Source: Clostridia bacterium (GTDB lineage Bacteria > Bacillota > Clostridia > Oscillospirales > Acutalibacteraceae). Taken from it: DNA of 64,000 bases. Positions 15,513 to 24,151 of this stretch are shown piece by piece. Made by a program: the position numbers and the translations under genes. The stretch covers positions 1 through 64,000 of the forward strand of contig JAFQQN010000021.1 of NCBI GenBank assembly GCA_017410605.1, written 5' to 3'. Under the pieces are notes generated by a model. That model had not been told where the DNA came from and ran no database searches. It saw nothing but the letters and a program-made list of their open reading frames with translations. Positions within the stretch are counted from its first letter, which is position 1, and each line of letters begins with the position of its first letter.

Positions 15513-15567
15513 ATTAGGAGATATATTTATATAGACTTTAATACATATTTAAGTGAGGGTGTAGCTT

Positions 15568-16779
15568 GTGAAAATTCTTATTGTTTCACAACATTTTTAT
15601 CCCGACAGTTTCAGGATAAACGAGGTTGCTTCGTCCTTGGTACAAAGGGGACACGATGTTACCGTGTTAACATCTTTGCCGGATTATAAAAACGGTACTG
15701 TTCCCGAAAATTGCAAGGGTCGTAAAAACCGTAGGTTCAAATATAACGGTGTTAAGGTAGTGCGCTGTTTTTCTGTTTCCAGAAGAACCGGTGTGCTTTT
15801 TCGTGCCCTTAACTATGTTTCTTTTCTTATAAGTTCTACATTTAAGGCCTATTTCATGAAAGAGCATTTTGATATTGTTATGTGCTATCAAACCTCTCCG
15901 GTTCTTATGGCAAATGCCGCAAGGGCAGTTTCTAAAAAACAAAATATACCCTTTTTGCTTTACTGCTTAGATTTATGGCCAGAATGTCTTAAGGCTTGGA
16001 ATGTTGGCGAAAAATCCCCACTTTATAAGTTAATTCACAGCTATAGCAGAAAAATGTATAATTCACCCGAAATACTTGCAGTTTCCTCAAAACCTTTTAT
16101 GGATTACCACGAGCAGGTTAACGGAGTTTCAAGGGATATAATGCTTCATTTACCCCAACATTCAGAGGATATGAATTTGCCACCCAAGGTGCGCTCATCA
16201 AATGAAGAGCCGGTTGTTTTTGCCTTTGGCGGAAATATAGGAAGTGTGCAGAACATAGAATGTATTATTCGTGCTACCGCGAAAATTTCAGTAAATGAAA
16301 GCTTTTCGGTGGAAATTTATGGTGATGGAAGTAACCTTGAAAACTGCAAAAAACTTGCAAAAGAGCTTGGTGTGGAGGATAAGATAAACTTCCACGGCTG
16401 GGTCGCAAAAGAAACCCTTTGGCAGGAATATAAAAAGGCCGATGCTTTTTTGCTTACCCTTAAGCCTGAGGGCTTTATAGGTCAGACTGTTCCGGCAAAG
16501 CTTCAAGAATATATGTCAGGCAACCGTCCTGTTTTTGCTTCTATAGATTACGCCTCTGAAATAATTGAAGAGGCCGGCTGCGGTGTTTGTGTTCCGTCCG
16601 ATGATAGTGATGCTTTGGCAGAACAAATGACTATATTTGTTAAAAACCATGGTGAAATGCCGGGTGCTGCCCAGGGCGGAAGAAAATATTTTGAAGCCCA
16701 CTATACAAAAGACTGCTTTATGGACAGTTTAGAAAAAGTGTTTATGAAGTTATTTAAAAAGAGGAATAGCAACAAATGA
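15568..16779 (+). CDS. Glycosyltransferase, GT4-like (WbuB type)
   Basis: A 403-aa GT-B fold enzyme that should add a sugar to a growing surface glycan on the inner membrane face. The start MKILIVSQHFYPDSFRINEVASSLVQRGHDVTVLT is the N-terminal Rossmann pattern of WbuB/WcaL-like transferases. The C-terminal nucleotide-sugar domain shows FAFGGNIGSVQNIE, IYGDGSNLENC and an EYMSGNRPVFAS donor-binding stretch. The start is a GTG at 15568 with GTGAGGGTG upstream. It opens a cluster of six glycan genes and overlaps the next gene by 4 bases. The sugar and acceptor cannot be told. Confidence 0.85.
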   Translation: MKILIVSQHFYPDSFRINEVASSLVQRGHDVTVLTSLPDYKNGTVPENCKGRKNRRFKYNGVKVVRCFSVSRRTGVLFRALNYVSFLISSTFKAYFMKEHFDIVMCYQTSPVLMANAARAVSKKQNIPFLLYCLDLWPECLKAWNVGEKSPLYKLIHSYSRKMYNSPEILAVSSKPFMDYHEQVNGVSRDIMLHLPQHSEDMNLPPKVRSSNEEPVVFAFGGNIGSVQNIECIIRATAKISVNESFSVEIYGDGSNLENCKKLAKELGVEDKINFHGWVAKETLWQEYKKADAFLLTLKPEGFIGQTVPAKLQEYMSGNRPVFASIDYASEIIEEAGCGVCVPSDDSDALAEQMTIFVKNHGEMPGAAQGGRKYFEAHYTKDCFMDSLEKVFMKLFKKRNSNK

Positions 16780-17960
16780 GGGTGCTACAGATAAATTCAA
16801 CTTGTGGTGCGGGTAGCACCGGTAAAATTACTGTGGATATTTATAAAGCCTTGGAAGACCAAGGCGATGAATGTCTTATTGCCTTTGGCAGAGGTAAGTC
16901 ACCAAGCACAGTAAATTTCTACAAAATAGGTAGTGAGTTGTCTGTTAAGCTACACGGATTTTTGTCTAGAATAACCGACAGGCAGGGTTTTTATTCTTTG
17001 CTTCCAACCAAAAGGCTTATTAAACAGATTGAAAAATTCGACCCCGATATTATCCATTTGCATAATACCCATGGGTATTATTTAAACCTTTCTGTGTTGT
17101 TTGAATATTTATCAAAAGCAAACAAGCCTGTGGTTTGGACCTTGCACGATTGTTGGGCGTTTACCGGGCATTGTGCTTATTTTAGCTTTGCGGGTTGCGA
17201 CCGTTGGAAAAACGGCTGTCATAATTGTCCTCAGAAAAAAGCCTACCCTACAAGCCTTTTGGCAGATAACTCAAGGCTTAATTATAAAAGTAAAAAGTCG
17301 CTTTTTAAAAGCGTTAAAAAACTCAACTTGGTTACACCCTCTTATTGGCTTGAGGGAATGGTAAAGCAGTCTTTTTTAGCTGATTATCCTGTAAACACCA
17401 TATATAATGGTATTGACCTTAATGTTTTCAAACCCACTTATGGCAATTTTAAAAAAGAGTATGGTTTAGAAGATAAAAAAATTATTCTAGGTGTTGCTAA
17501 TGTTTGGGAAGAGCGTAAGGGTCTTAAAGATTTTTACCGTTTAGACCAAATTATTTCTAAAGATTATAAAATTGTTTTAGTTGGTCTTTCCGAAAAGCAA
17601 AAGTCAGCTTTGCCTGAAAGCATTGTTGGAATTACGCGTACTGAAAGTGTAAAGCAACTAGCAGAAATATATACTGCGGCAGATGTTTATTTTAATGCCA
17701 GTGTTGAAGAGACAATGGGTCTTACAACAGTTGAGGCCATGGCCTGTGGAACACCGGTGGTGGTTTACAATGCAACCGCTGTTGGTGAGGTTGTAGACCA
17801 AAAAAGCGGAATAGTTGTAGAAGCGGGTAATGTTTCTGCGGTTTATGATGCTATTTTAGATATGTCCCTTTCTTCTGAGGATTGCATAAAACGGGCAGAA
17901 GACTTTGAAAAAAACAAACAGTATAAACTTTATTTAGCTTTATATGACAGCCTTGTTTAA
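16776..17960 (+). CDS. Glycosyltransferase family 4
   Basis: A 394-aa GT-B enzyme, second in the cluster. The N-terminus has VLQINSTCGAGSTGKITVDIYKALE and the mid part WTLHDCWAFTGHCAYFSFAGC with several Cys, a pattern of WcaC-like colanic-acid-type transferases. The C-terminal donor site is seen as ASVEETMGLTTVEAMACGTPVVVY (the E-x7-E motif). Its ATG overlaps the stop of the previous gene as ATGA, so translation is coupled. Confidence 0.85.
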   Translation: MRVLQINSTCGAGSTGKITVDIYKALEDQGDECLIAFGRGKSPSTVNFYKIGSELSVKLHGFLSRITDRQGFYSLLPTKRLIKQIEKFDPDIIHLHNTHGYYLNLSVLFEYLSKANKPVVWTLHDCWAFTGHCAYFSFAGCDRWKNGCHNCPQKKAYPTSLLADNSRLNYKSKKSLFKSVKKLNLVTPSYWLEGMVKQSFLADYPVNTIYNGIDLNVFKPTYGNFKKEYGLEDKKIILGVANVWEERKGLKDFYRLDQIISKDYKIVLVGLSEKQKSALPESIVGITRTESVKQLAEIYTAADVYFNASVEETMGLTTVEAMACGTPVVVYNATAVGEVVDQKSGIVVEAGNVSAVYDAILDMSLSSEDCIKRAEDFEKNKQYKLYLALYDSLV

Positions 17961-17987
17961 TTTTGTTTACATAAAGGAGGTTCTTTT

Positions 17988-18815
17988 ATGGAGGTTAGTA
18001 AGTTTTTACCCCAACTTCATAGCTGTCAGCTGAAAATTGCTGAAGAGATTAAAAGAGTGTGCGATAAAAACAATATTAAATATTTTATCATCGCCGGAAC
18101 CCTCCTTGGTGCGGTAAGGCATAATGGTTTTATCCCTTGGGATGACGATATGGATATTGGTATGCTAAGGGAAGATTATAACAGGTTTTTAAAGGCATGT
18201 GAAACCGATTTAGGTGAAGATTTTATTCTTCAAACAACATATACCGACCCGGCTTATGGGCTTAATTTTGCAAAAATATTGCTCAAGGGTACTAGATTGG
18301 TTGAAAGTGTTACTGCAAAAAACAATTGCTTTAAGGGCATTTATGTTGATGTATTTCCCTTCGATAATACTCCTGACGACCAAGCTCTTGCTAAAAAGCA
18401 TGATAAAAAAATTTATTTTCTTCGCCGTTTGCTTCTTGCAAAGCAAAATTACAGCGTTTCAAAAAAAGGCGAGCTTTTAAAATCGGCGGTATATTTTGCG
18501 CTAAAAACTATTTGTTTGTTTTTTACCCACGATAAGCTTTGTAATGCTTTAGAAAGAGAAATAACTAAATATAACGGACAAAATACCCGCAAAATAGTTA
18601 ATGTTGGCGGAGCTTACGGTTACAAAAAAGAGACCCTGGAAAGGTCTTGGTTTGAAGAGACGGTTTCTTTACAGTTTGAAAGTGACTTATTTTCGGCGCC
18701 CTCAGGCTATAAAGAATATTTAGAATATTTTTACGGCGATTATATGACTCCTCCGCCTGAGGATAAACGTTATAACAGACACGATTTAGTAGAATTAGAC
18801 TTTGGTGAATATTAA
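17988..18815 (+). CDS. LicD family protein
   Basis: A 275-aa protein of the LicD/fukutin nucleotidyltransferase-like family, which transfers phosphocholine or similar phospho-groups to cell-surface sugars. The family core GTLLGAVRHNGFIPWDDD (37-54) holds the metal-binding Asp cluster WDDDMDIGM. AAAGGAGG lies 10 bases before the start. In this cluster it probably decorates the polymer made by the neighbouring transferases; whether it moves phosphocholine, phosphoethanolamine or a sugar phosphate is not known. No choline uptake or activation genes are in the window. Confidence 0.88.
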   Translation: MEVSKFLPQLHSCQLKIAEEIKRVCDKNNIKYFIIAGTLLGAVRHNGFIPWDDDMDIGMLREDYNRFLKACETDLGEDFILQTTYTDPAYGLNFAKILLKGTRLVESVTAKNNCFKGIYVDVFPFDNTPDDQALAKKHDKKIYFLRRLLLAKQNYSVSKKGELLKSAVYFALKTICLFFTHDKLCNALEREITKYNGQNTRKIVNVGGAYGYKKETLERSWFEETVSLQFESDLFSAPSGYKEYLEYFYGDYMTPPPEDKRYNRHDLVELDFGEY

Positions 18816-18858
18816 ATGTTTGGTTTACACCCCTTAAAGGTGTAAAAGGTGAAGGTTT

Positions 18859-19959
18859 ATGAAAAAAATTCTTATTTTTGCTCCAACTGCGCCCACTAGC
18901 GGAATTACTCAATATATTTTGAATATATTAAACACCGCTGCTCTTGACGGTCTTGAGATTGATATTTTATCATTTAAAAATGACCGTCTTAAAAAATGGG
19001 CTGAGGAAAAGGGCAGAAAATATTATGAATTTAACATTTCAATGTACAAGCACCCCATTAAGTACAGACGATTTTTGAACGAAGTTTTTTCCTCAGGTTA
19101 CAATGTAGTCCATTATCATTTATCTTCTCTTTCAACCCTCAATATCTTTAAAATTGCAAGAAAAAGCGGTGTTAAAAAAATAATACTTCATTCTCACAGT
19201 ACCTTTACCGATTTGCCTTCAAAAATGAGAACGGTCGTATTTAGTACAATTCATAAACTTTTAAGAAAAAGAGCTACCGGGTTTGCCGATGTTCTTTGTG
19301 CTTGTTCTAAACCTGCGGCAGAGTGGATGTTTGGAAGCCATAAAGCCCAAGAAGCATTTATTTTAAATAACGCTGTAGATACAGATAAATTTGCTTATAA
19401 TAAAGATGTTGGCTGTGATATAAAAGCACAGCTGGGCATTAAAGAAAAATATGTTATAGGCCACATAGGTAGGTTTTCTAAGCAAAAAAATCAGCACTTC
19501 CTTATAGAAATTATGGAAGAGGTTTTGAAGCTTCGTGACGACTGTGCTTTGGTTTTGGTTGGCGACGGTGCTGACAGAGAGTATGTGCAAGAGTTTTCCA
19601 AGGAAAAACGTCTTGATAACAAAATTTGGTTTGTTGATTTTAAAGAGGATATTTATAAATATTATTCGTCTTTTGATTTGTTTGTTCTGTCCTCGCTTTT
19701 TGAGGGTTTACCCATAACCCTTGTAGAGGCTCAGGCGAATGGCCTACATTCTTTAGTAAGTGATAATATTACTAAAGAAAGCAACCTTACCGGGTTGGTT
19801 GAGTTTTTGCCTTTGGAAGAGGGAAGTGCTTTTTGGGCACAAAAGCTTTGCAAGGCTTTGGATAGCAGTAAGCGAATTGAAACCAAAATGCTTTTAAAAG
19901 AAAAGGGTTTTGACTTAGCTGAGCAAAGTGAAAAGCTTTTAAGGCTTTACAGAGGCTGA
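18859..19959 (+). CDS. Glycosyltransferase family 1/4 (EpsF-like)
   Basis: A 366-aa GT-B enzyme. The N-terminal half has the GITQYILNILNTA membrane-adjacent helix and a VVHYHLSSLS segment; the C-terminal half shows VIGHIGRFSKQKNQHFLIE, VLVGDGADREYV and SSLFEGLPITLVEAQANG, the donor-binding motif. It resembles EpsF/CapM-type transferases. A hairpin (TTTACACC/GGTGTAAA, about 18823-18845) lies in the 43-base gap before it but has no T-run. Confidence 0.85.
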   Translation: MKKILIFAPTAPTSGITQYILNILNTAALDGLEIDILSFKNDRLKKWAEEKGRKYYEFNISMYKHPIKYRRFLNEVFSSGYNVVHYHLSSLSTLNIFKIARKSGVKKIILHSHSTFTDLPSKMRTVVFSTIHKLLRKRATGFADVLCACSKPAAEWMFGSHKAQEAFILNNAVDTDKFAYNKDVGCDIKAQLGIKEKYVIGHIGRFSKQKNQHFLIEIMEEVLKLRDDCALVLVGDGADREYVQEFSKEKRLDNKIWFVDFKEDIYKYYSSFDLFVLSSLFEGLPITLVEAQANGLHSLVSDNITKESNLTGLVEFLPLEEGSAFWAQKLCKALDSSKRIETKMLLKEKGFDLAEQSEKLLRLYRG

Positions 19960-19987
19960 AATAATTTAAGTTTAAGAGGAATTTAAA

Positions 19988-21466
19988 ATGGTTTTTTTAT
20001 CTAAGTTTAAAAAGGCATTTTTCAGTGTTTATTTATATAAGATTGTTCTTATGTGCTTTCTTATTCCCACAATTTTAGTGCCCTGTGTAACCTTTAATTT
20101 CAAACTGCTTTTTATTATGATGGGTTGGGGCGGAATAATTTGCCTACACGACCTGTTTTTTAGAAGAACCTTTTTGAAAGCAAGGGGTATGCTGTGGCTT
20201 TTGCTATTCCTTGTTGTTTTTGGAGTTACGGTGCTTTTAAACTATAAAACAGGCTTTAATCTTAATGTTTCCAGCTTTGGATATACGGTTATTGCTATGC
20301 TGTTATTATACCCCGATACCTGTAATAACAATAAAGAAAAAGCAATGAAAGAGCTTTTTATTATTAATAATATTTTTCTGGGTATGACAACAGTTTTATC
20401 TACCCTTTCTTTGGGAATGTTTGTGACTCTTTATTGTAAGAGAGTAACTTTTGGTGACCAGCTTTACGCTATCGGGTGGAGTCAGAACAGACTTTTCGGC
20501 CTTTATAGTAATACAGGATATATGATAACTTCTATTGCACTTGCTATTGCAGTTATGCAGGTGGTTATTTTAAAAACGCAGGGTAAGAAATTCAAAGGCT
20601 GGTATAAAACCTTTATAATTTATACCTCGGTTGTAAATTTTATTTCTGCGGCTTTGGAAAATGCTAAGGGTGCATTCATTTCTTTGGCGTTTTTTATAAT
20701 AGTTTTTGTTTATTTTGTTGTTTCTAAAAAATTGCTTGAAAAAGGTTTTGTGCCTTTTAAAAGATTTGTTGTTTCGGCAATTTGTGCCGTATCAGCCGCG
20801 GTGGTTGTTATTGGCACCATTTATGCAATAAGGCCTGTGCTTTCATATGTTCCCTCTGCTTACCAATCGGTAAGAATGGCTTTAGATGAAAACTACAATC
20901 CCAATGATACAAGTGATGAGGATCAAGAACTTGAGGGGATTGATATGAACCGCGATATTCCCGAGGGTTATGGCTTTTTAACCGGCAGACAGGTTATTTG
21001 GAAGTTTGGATTAGAGCAGTTTGCCGAAAAACCGCTTTTGGGATATGGGCCTCAGTCCCACAGGCAGTATAAGCCCTTAGAAACCAATCTTCGTCATTTT
21101 CATAATTTAATTGTTCAGACCATTGTAAGTGTTGGAACGGTTGGTTCTTTGTTTATATTTGCTTTTTTTGCAACTGTGCTTATTTTTGCAACAAAGGCGC
21201 TTCTTAAAATGCGAAAGAGCAATAACAAATATTTTTCAGTTACCCTTGCTTTATATTCAATTTTGGCTATGTTTTTAATGAATGGTATGGCTGAGGTAAC
21301 GGTACTTTTCCTTGTTAGGTTTTCAATGTTCCTTTTCTGGATGTATATGGGATATATACAGATTTTTTGCGGTGAAGAAAATAATACAAAGGGAACGAAG
21401 ATTCTTTTAAAGGTCGATTCATTTTTAGATAAAATTTTTGCAAAGAAGCTTGAAAATGAGAAGTAA
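19988..21466 (+). CDS. O-antigen ligase / polymerase-like membrane protein (Wzy_C family)
   Basis: A 492-aa integral membrane protein with about ten to twelve hydrophobic segments spread over the whole length and one large extracellular loop (about 290-350). That loop contains the sequence GYGPQSH followed by RHFHNLIVQTIVSVG, the HNxxxQ-type motif of Wzy_C/WaaL proteins that polymerise or attach lipid-linked oligosaccharides. In a Gram-positive cell a polymerase role is more likely than a lipid A ligase. It overlaps the flippase gene that follows. Confidence 0.85.
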   Translation: MVFLSKFKKAFFSVYLYKIVLMCFLIPTILVPCVTFNFKLLFIMMGWGGIICLHDLFFRRTFLKARGMLWLLLFLVVFGVTVLLNYKTGFNLNVSSFGYTVIAMLLLYPDTCNNNKEKAMKELFIINNIFLGMTTVLSTLSLGMFVTLYCKRVTFGDQLYAIGWSQNRLFGLYSNTGYMITSIALAIAVMQVVILKTQGKKFKGWYKTFIIYTSVVNFISAALENAKGAFISLAFFIIVFVYFVVSKKLLEKGFVPFKRFVVSAICAVSAAVVVIGTIYAIRPVLSYVPSAYQSVRMALDENYNPNDTSDEDQELEGIDMNRDIPEGYGFLTGRQVIWKFGLEQFAEKPLLGYGPQSHRQYKPLETNLRHFHNLIVQTIVSVGTVGSLFIFAFFATVLIFATKALLKMRKSNNKYFSVTLALYSILAMFLMNGMAEVTVLFLVRFSMFLFWMYMGYIQIFCGEENNTKGTKILLKVDSFLDKIFAKKLENEK

Positions 21467-22988
21467 AAAGGTTCTTGTTAATTCTATTTTCGGAATGGTC
21501 GGGTATCTTATCTTTATGGTAAGTAACTTCATAACTCGTTCGGTATTTGTAGAAACTCTTGGCCTTAGCATGGCCGGTGTTGATACAACCTTTAAAAACT
21601 TTTTACAGGTTTTGTCGTTGGCCGAGCTTGGCCTTAGCACAGGGCTTATTTATAAGCTTTATGAACCTATAGAGAAAAAAGACAATAAGAAAATTAAAAT
21701 GGTGCTCAATTTTTATAAAAGAGCATACCAAATTATTGCCGTTATATTTATGGGTGGGGCTTTAGTGTTGGCTGCTGTTGTGCCACTTTTTGTTCACGAT
21801 ACAAATAAGCCACCACTTTATTTGGGCTTTCTTTTTGTGCTTTACGCCTCAGATACCGTTGCGTCTTATTTGTTTGCTAACCGTAAGGCTCTTATAGTGG
21901 CCGACCAAAACAATTATCTTGTTAACAGAAACGACGCTTTTATTTCTATTGCTACTACAATAACTCAGGTGATTTTACTATACCTAACCAAAAGCTTTAT
22001 TGTTTATGCTTTGGTTAAAATAGTTTGCAGACTTGTTGGCGCTGCTCTAATAGGCAGAAAATTTAATAAAATGTATCCGCATATTGCCGCTGATAAGGAC
22101 AAATCTATAATATCGGGTGAAGAGCGTCACTCTTTAATGAAAAATATGAGTGCAATGCTTTGCCATAAAATAGGCGGAGTAAGTGTAACGGCCTCGGGCT
22201 CGGCGGTAATTTCGGCCATGATAAGCACGGTACAGGCGGGCATTTACGGTAACTATGTTCTTATAACCAATACCCTTTTAATGCTTATAACTCAGGTTTT
22301 CGGTGGAATAACCGCAAGCTTCGGCAATATACTGACAGTCGAAAATAGAGAAACGGTTTATAAAAAGTTTAATATGCTTTACTTTTTTAATTACCTTATT
22401 ATTTCTTTTTGTACTGTTTCTGTTTCGGTGCTTATTCAACCCTTTATGCGCCTGTGGATAGGGGATAAGGCACAAAACCTTTTCGATTATAAAACGGTGG
22501 CCTTGCTTGTTTGCTATTTCTTTGTTTTTGGAATGAGGCGGGTTATTTTAATGACAAAGGACAGTGCGGGTCTTTACCGCCCTGACCGATATTTTGCAAT
22601 AGCCGAGGCGGTAGTTAATATTCTGCTTTCTGTAGTTCTGGTTGGTGTTACGAAAAGTGTTGCCGGGCTTATTGCGGCTAATCTTATAAGTATACTTATT
22701 ATACCTTTCTGGACACAGCCAATATTAGTTTATAAAAAGGTTCTAAACCAAAGCCCATTGGTTTATTATTTGAAATATCTTTTGTATGCAGCCATAACTC
22801 TTTGCCTTACTATCTTCACTTTATGGCTGACAAACATTTTAGTTAATACGCATAATCTTCTGCTGGAAATATTATTTAAAGGAATTATTTGTCTTGTTGT
22901 TCCTAACCTTTTAAATCTTTTGATCTTTGCAAAAACAGAAGAAATGAAGGCAATAACAGTAATGATTAAGGGAATAATAAGACATTAG
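21456..22988 (+). CDS. Polysaccharide flippase (Wzx/MOP superfamily)
   Basis: A 510-aa protein with about twelve to fourteen membrane segments and the MOP-type start KKVLVNSIFGMVGYLIFMVSNFITRSVFVETLG. It should flip lipid-linked repeat units across the membrane for the polymerase encoded just before. The ATG at 21456 is chosen because the following sequence fits the family start; it overlaps the previous gene by 11 bases. It is the last clear glycan gene; the next gene is an unrelated Mrp protein. Confidence 0.87.
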   Translation: MRSKKVLVNSIFGMVGYLIFMVSNFITRSVFVETLGLSMAGVDTTFKNFLQVLSLAELGLSTGLIYKLYEPIEKKDNKKIKMVLNFYKRAYQIIAVIFMGGALVLAAVVPLFVHDTNKPPLYLGFLFVLYASDTVASYLFANRKALIVADQNNYLVNRNDAFISIATTITQVILLYLTKSFIVYALVKIVCRLVGAALIGRKFNKMYPHIAADKDKSIISGEERHSLMKNMSAMLCHKIGGVSVTASGSAVISAMISTVQAGIYGNYVLITNTLLMLITQVFGGITASFGNILTVENRETVYKKFNMLYFFNYLIISFCTVSVSVLIQPFMRLWIGDKAQNLFDYKTVALLVCYFFVFGMRRVILMTKDSAGLYRPDRYFAIAEAVVNILLSVVLVGVTKSVAGLIAANLISILIIPFWTQPILVYKKVLNQSPLVYYLKYLLYAAITLCLTIFTLWLTNILVNTHNLLLEILFKGIICLVVPNLLNLLIFAKTEEMKAITVMIKGIIRH

Positions 22989-23007
22989 TTTGAAAGGATA
23001 TGTTAAA

Positions 23008-23835
23008 ATGAGCGAAAATTGTACACATGATTGCAGCACCTGTTCTCAAAACTGCTCTGACAGAAGTGAGCCACAAAGCTTTTTAGAAAAGCCCCACGAG
23101 CTTAGCCATATTAAAAAGGTTATTGGCGTTGTAAGCGGTAAGGGTGGCGTAGGTAAATCTCTCGTTACCTCTTTATTGTCAGTCACAATGAACAGAAGAG
23201 AAAACAAAACAGCTATTTTAGATGCCGATATTACCGGCCCGTCTATTCCAAAGGCTTTTGGCCTTAAAGAAAAGGCTACCGGCAACGAGCTTGGTCTGTT
23301 TCCCGTAAAGAGTAAAACCGGTATTAATGTAATGTCGGTTAATCTTCTTTTAGAAAACGAAACCGACCCTGTTGTTTGGCGCGGCCCTGTTATTGCAGGA
23401 ACAGTAAAGCAATTTTGGACAGATGTTATTTGGGGCGATGTTGATTATATGTTTGTAGATATGCCCCCCGGAACGGGTGATGTTCCATTAACCGTTTTTC
23501 AGTCGCTTCCTGTTGATGGAATAATTGTTGTAACCTCACCGCAGGAGCTTGTTGAAATGATAGTAGATAAGGCAGTAAAAATGGCAAACCTTATGAATAT
23601 TCCGGTTTTAGGTCTTGTTCAGAATATGTCTTATTTTGAATGTCCTGACTGTGGCGGTAAGCATAGAATTTTCGGCGATAGCGATATTAAAGAGGTTGCA
23701 AAGCGTCACGGTATTAAAAATGTTGCCGAGCTTCCTATTGACCCTGCTCTTACAAAGGCTTGTGATAACGGTGTTATTGAGCTTTTTGAGGGTGATTGGC
23801 TTGAAGCCATGGCAGACGCTATTGAGGGCAAATAA
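23008..23835 (+). CDS. mrp: Mrp/NBP35-type iron-sulfur carrier ATPase
   Basis: A 275-aa P-loop protein that binds and delivers [4Fe-4S] clusters to apo-proteins in the cytoplasm. The N-terminus holds four Cys (C5, C9, C12, C16) like a small ferredoxin arm, as in NBP35-type members. The deviant Walker A GKGGVGKS is at 44-51; the cluster-bridging CPDC pair lies in YFECPDCGG about residue 212. The ATG at 23008 is chosen because AAAGGATAT precedes it. It follows the flippase by 19 bases but is functionally unrelated; it may share its transcript. Confidence 0.9.
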   Translation: MSENCTHDCSTCSQNCSDRSEPQSFLEKPHELSHIKKVIGVVSGKGGVGKSLVTSLLSVTMNRRENKTAILDADITGPSIPKAFGLKEKATGNELGLFPVKSKTGINVMSVNLLLENETDPVVWRGPVIAGTVKQFWTDVIWGDVDYMFVDMPPGTGDVPLTVFQSLPVDGIIVVTSPQELVEMIVDKAVKMANLMNIPVLGLVQNMSYFECPDCGGKHRIFGDSDIKEVAKRHGIKNVAELPIDPALTKACDNGVIELFEGDWLEAMADAIEGK

Positions 23836-23859
23836 CAATAATAACTTTAAATCTTTTGA

Positions 23860-23884
23860 GGGCATCGGTAAGATGCCCTTTTTT
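23860..23884 (+). terminator. Terminator after mrp
   Basis: GGGCATC pairs with GATGCCC around GGTAA, followed by six T. Confidence 0.8.
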
Positions 23885-23952
23885 ATAAATTTACATTTGG
23901 AAAAACAGTTAAAACTCTTTACTCTTTTCGCTAAAAAGAGGAGCCAAGTTTA

Positions 23953-23981
23953 TTGACAAAAAAATATATGTATGATATAAT
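23953..23981 (+). promoter_or_regulatory. Promoter of the pyr operon
   Basis: TTGACA (23953-23958) and TATAAT (23976-23981), both perfect, 17 bases apart. Confidence 0.85.
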
Positions 23982-23997
23982 TCTTGAGTAATAAATC

Positions 23998-24040
23998 TTT
24001 AAGTCGATACAGAGATATCGTCAAGATGAAAATACTTAAA
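23998..24040 (+). promoter_or_regulatory. pyr attenuator: PyrR-like RNA binding loop in the pyr leader
   Basis: TTTAAGT (23998-24004) pairs with ACTTAAA (24034-24040). Inside, CGATA-CAGAGA-TATCG (24005-24020) forms a hairpin whose six-base loop fits the PyrR loop consensus CNGNGA; the unpaired purine-rich segment between inner and outer stem also fits. With UMP bound, PyrR would hold this fold and allow the downstream terminator to form. No pyrR gene is in the window. Confidence 0.6.
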
Positions 24041-24096
24041 AACAAAAAAACACTGTCGGTTTAAGACGGTTGTGGTTTTTGCGGTTTAGTGTGTTT

Positions 24097-24130
24097 GTCT
24101 TGTCGGTTTTCGGCAAGGCTTTTTCTTTTT
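24097..24130 (+). terminator. Attenuator terminator before pyrC
   Basis: GTCTTGTCG pairs with CGGCAAGGC around a GTTTT loop and is followed by TTTTTCTTTTT. It lies 20 bases before the pyrC start, inside the leader, so it must be read through for expression. Confidence 0.8.
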
Positions 24131-24151
24131 AAGAAGTGAGGAGAAACATTT

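Noticed and set aside
18823..18846. Terminator within the glycan cluster
   Set aside because: TTTACACC pairs with GGTGTAAA but no T-run follows; the downstream gene is probably still cotranscribed.
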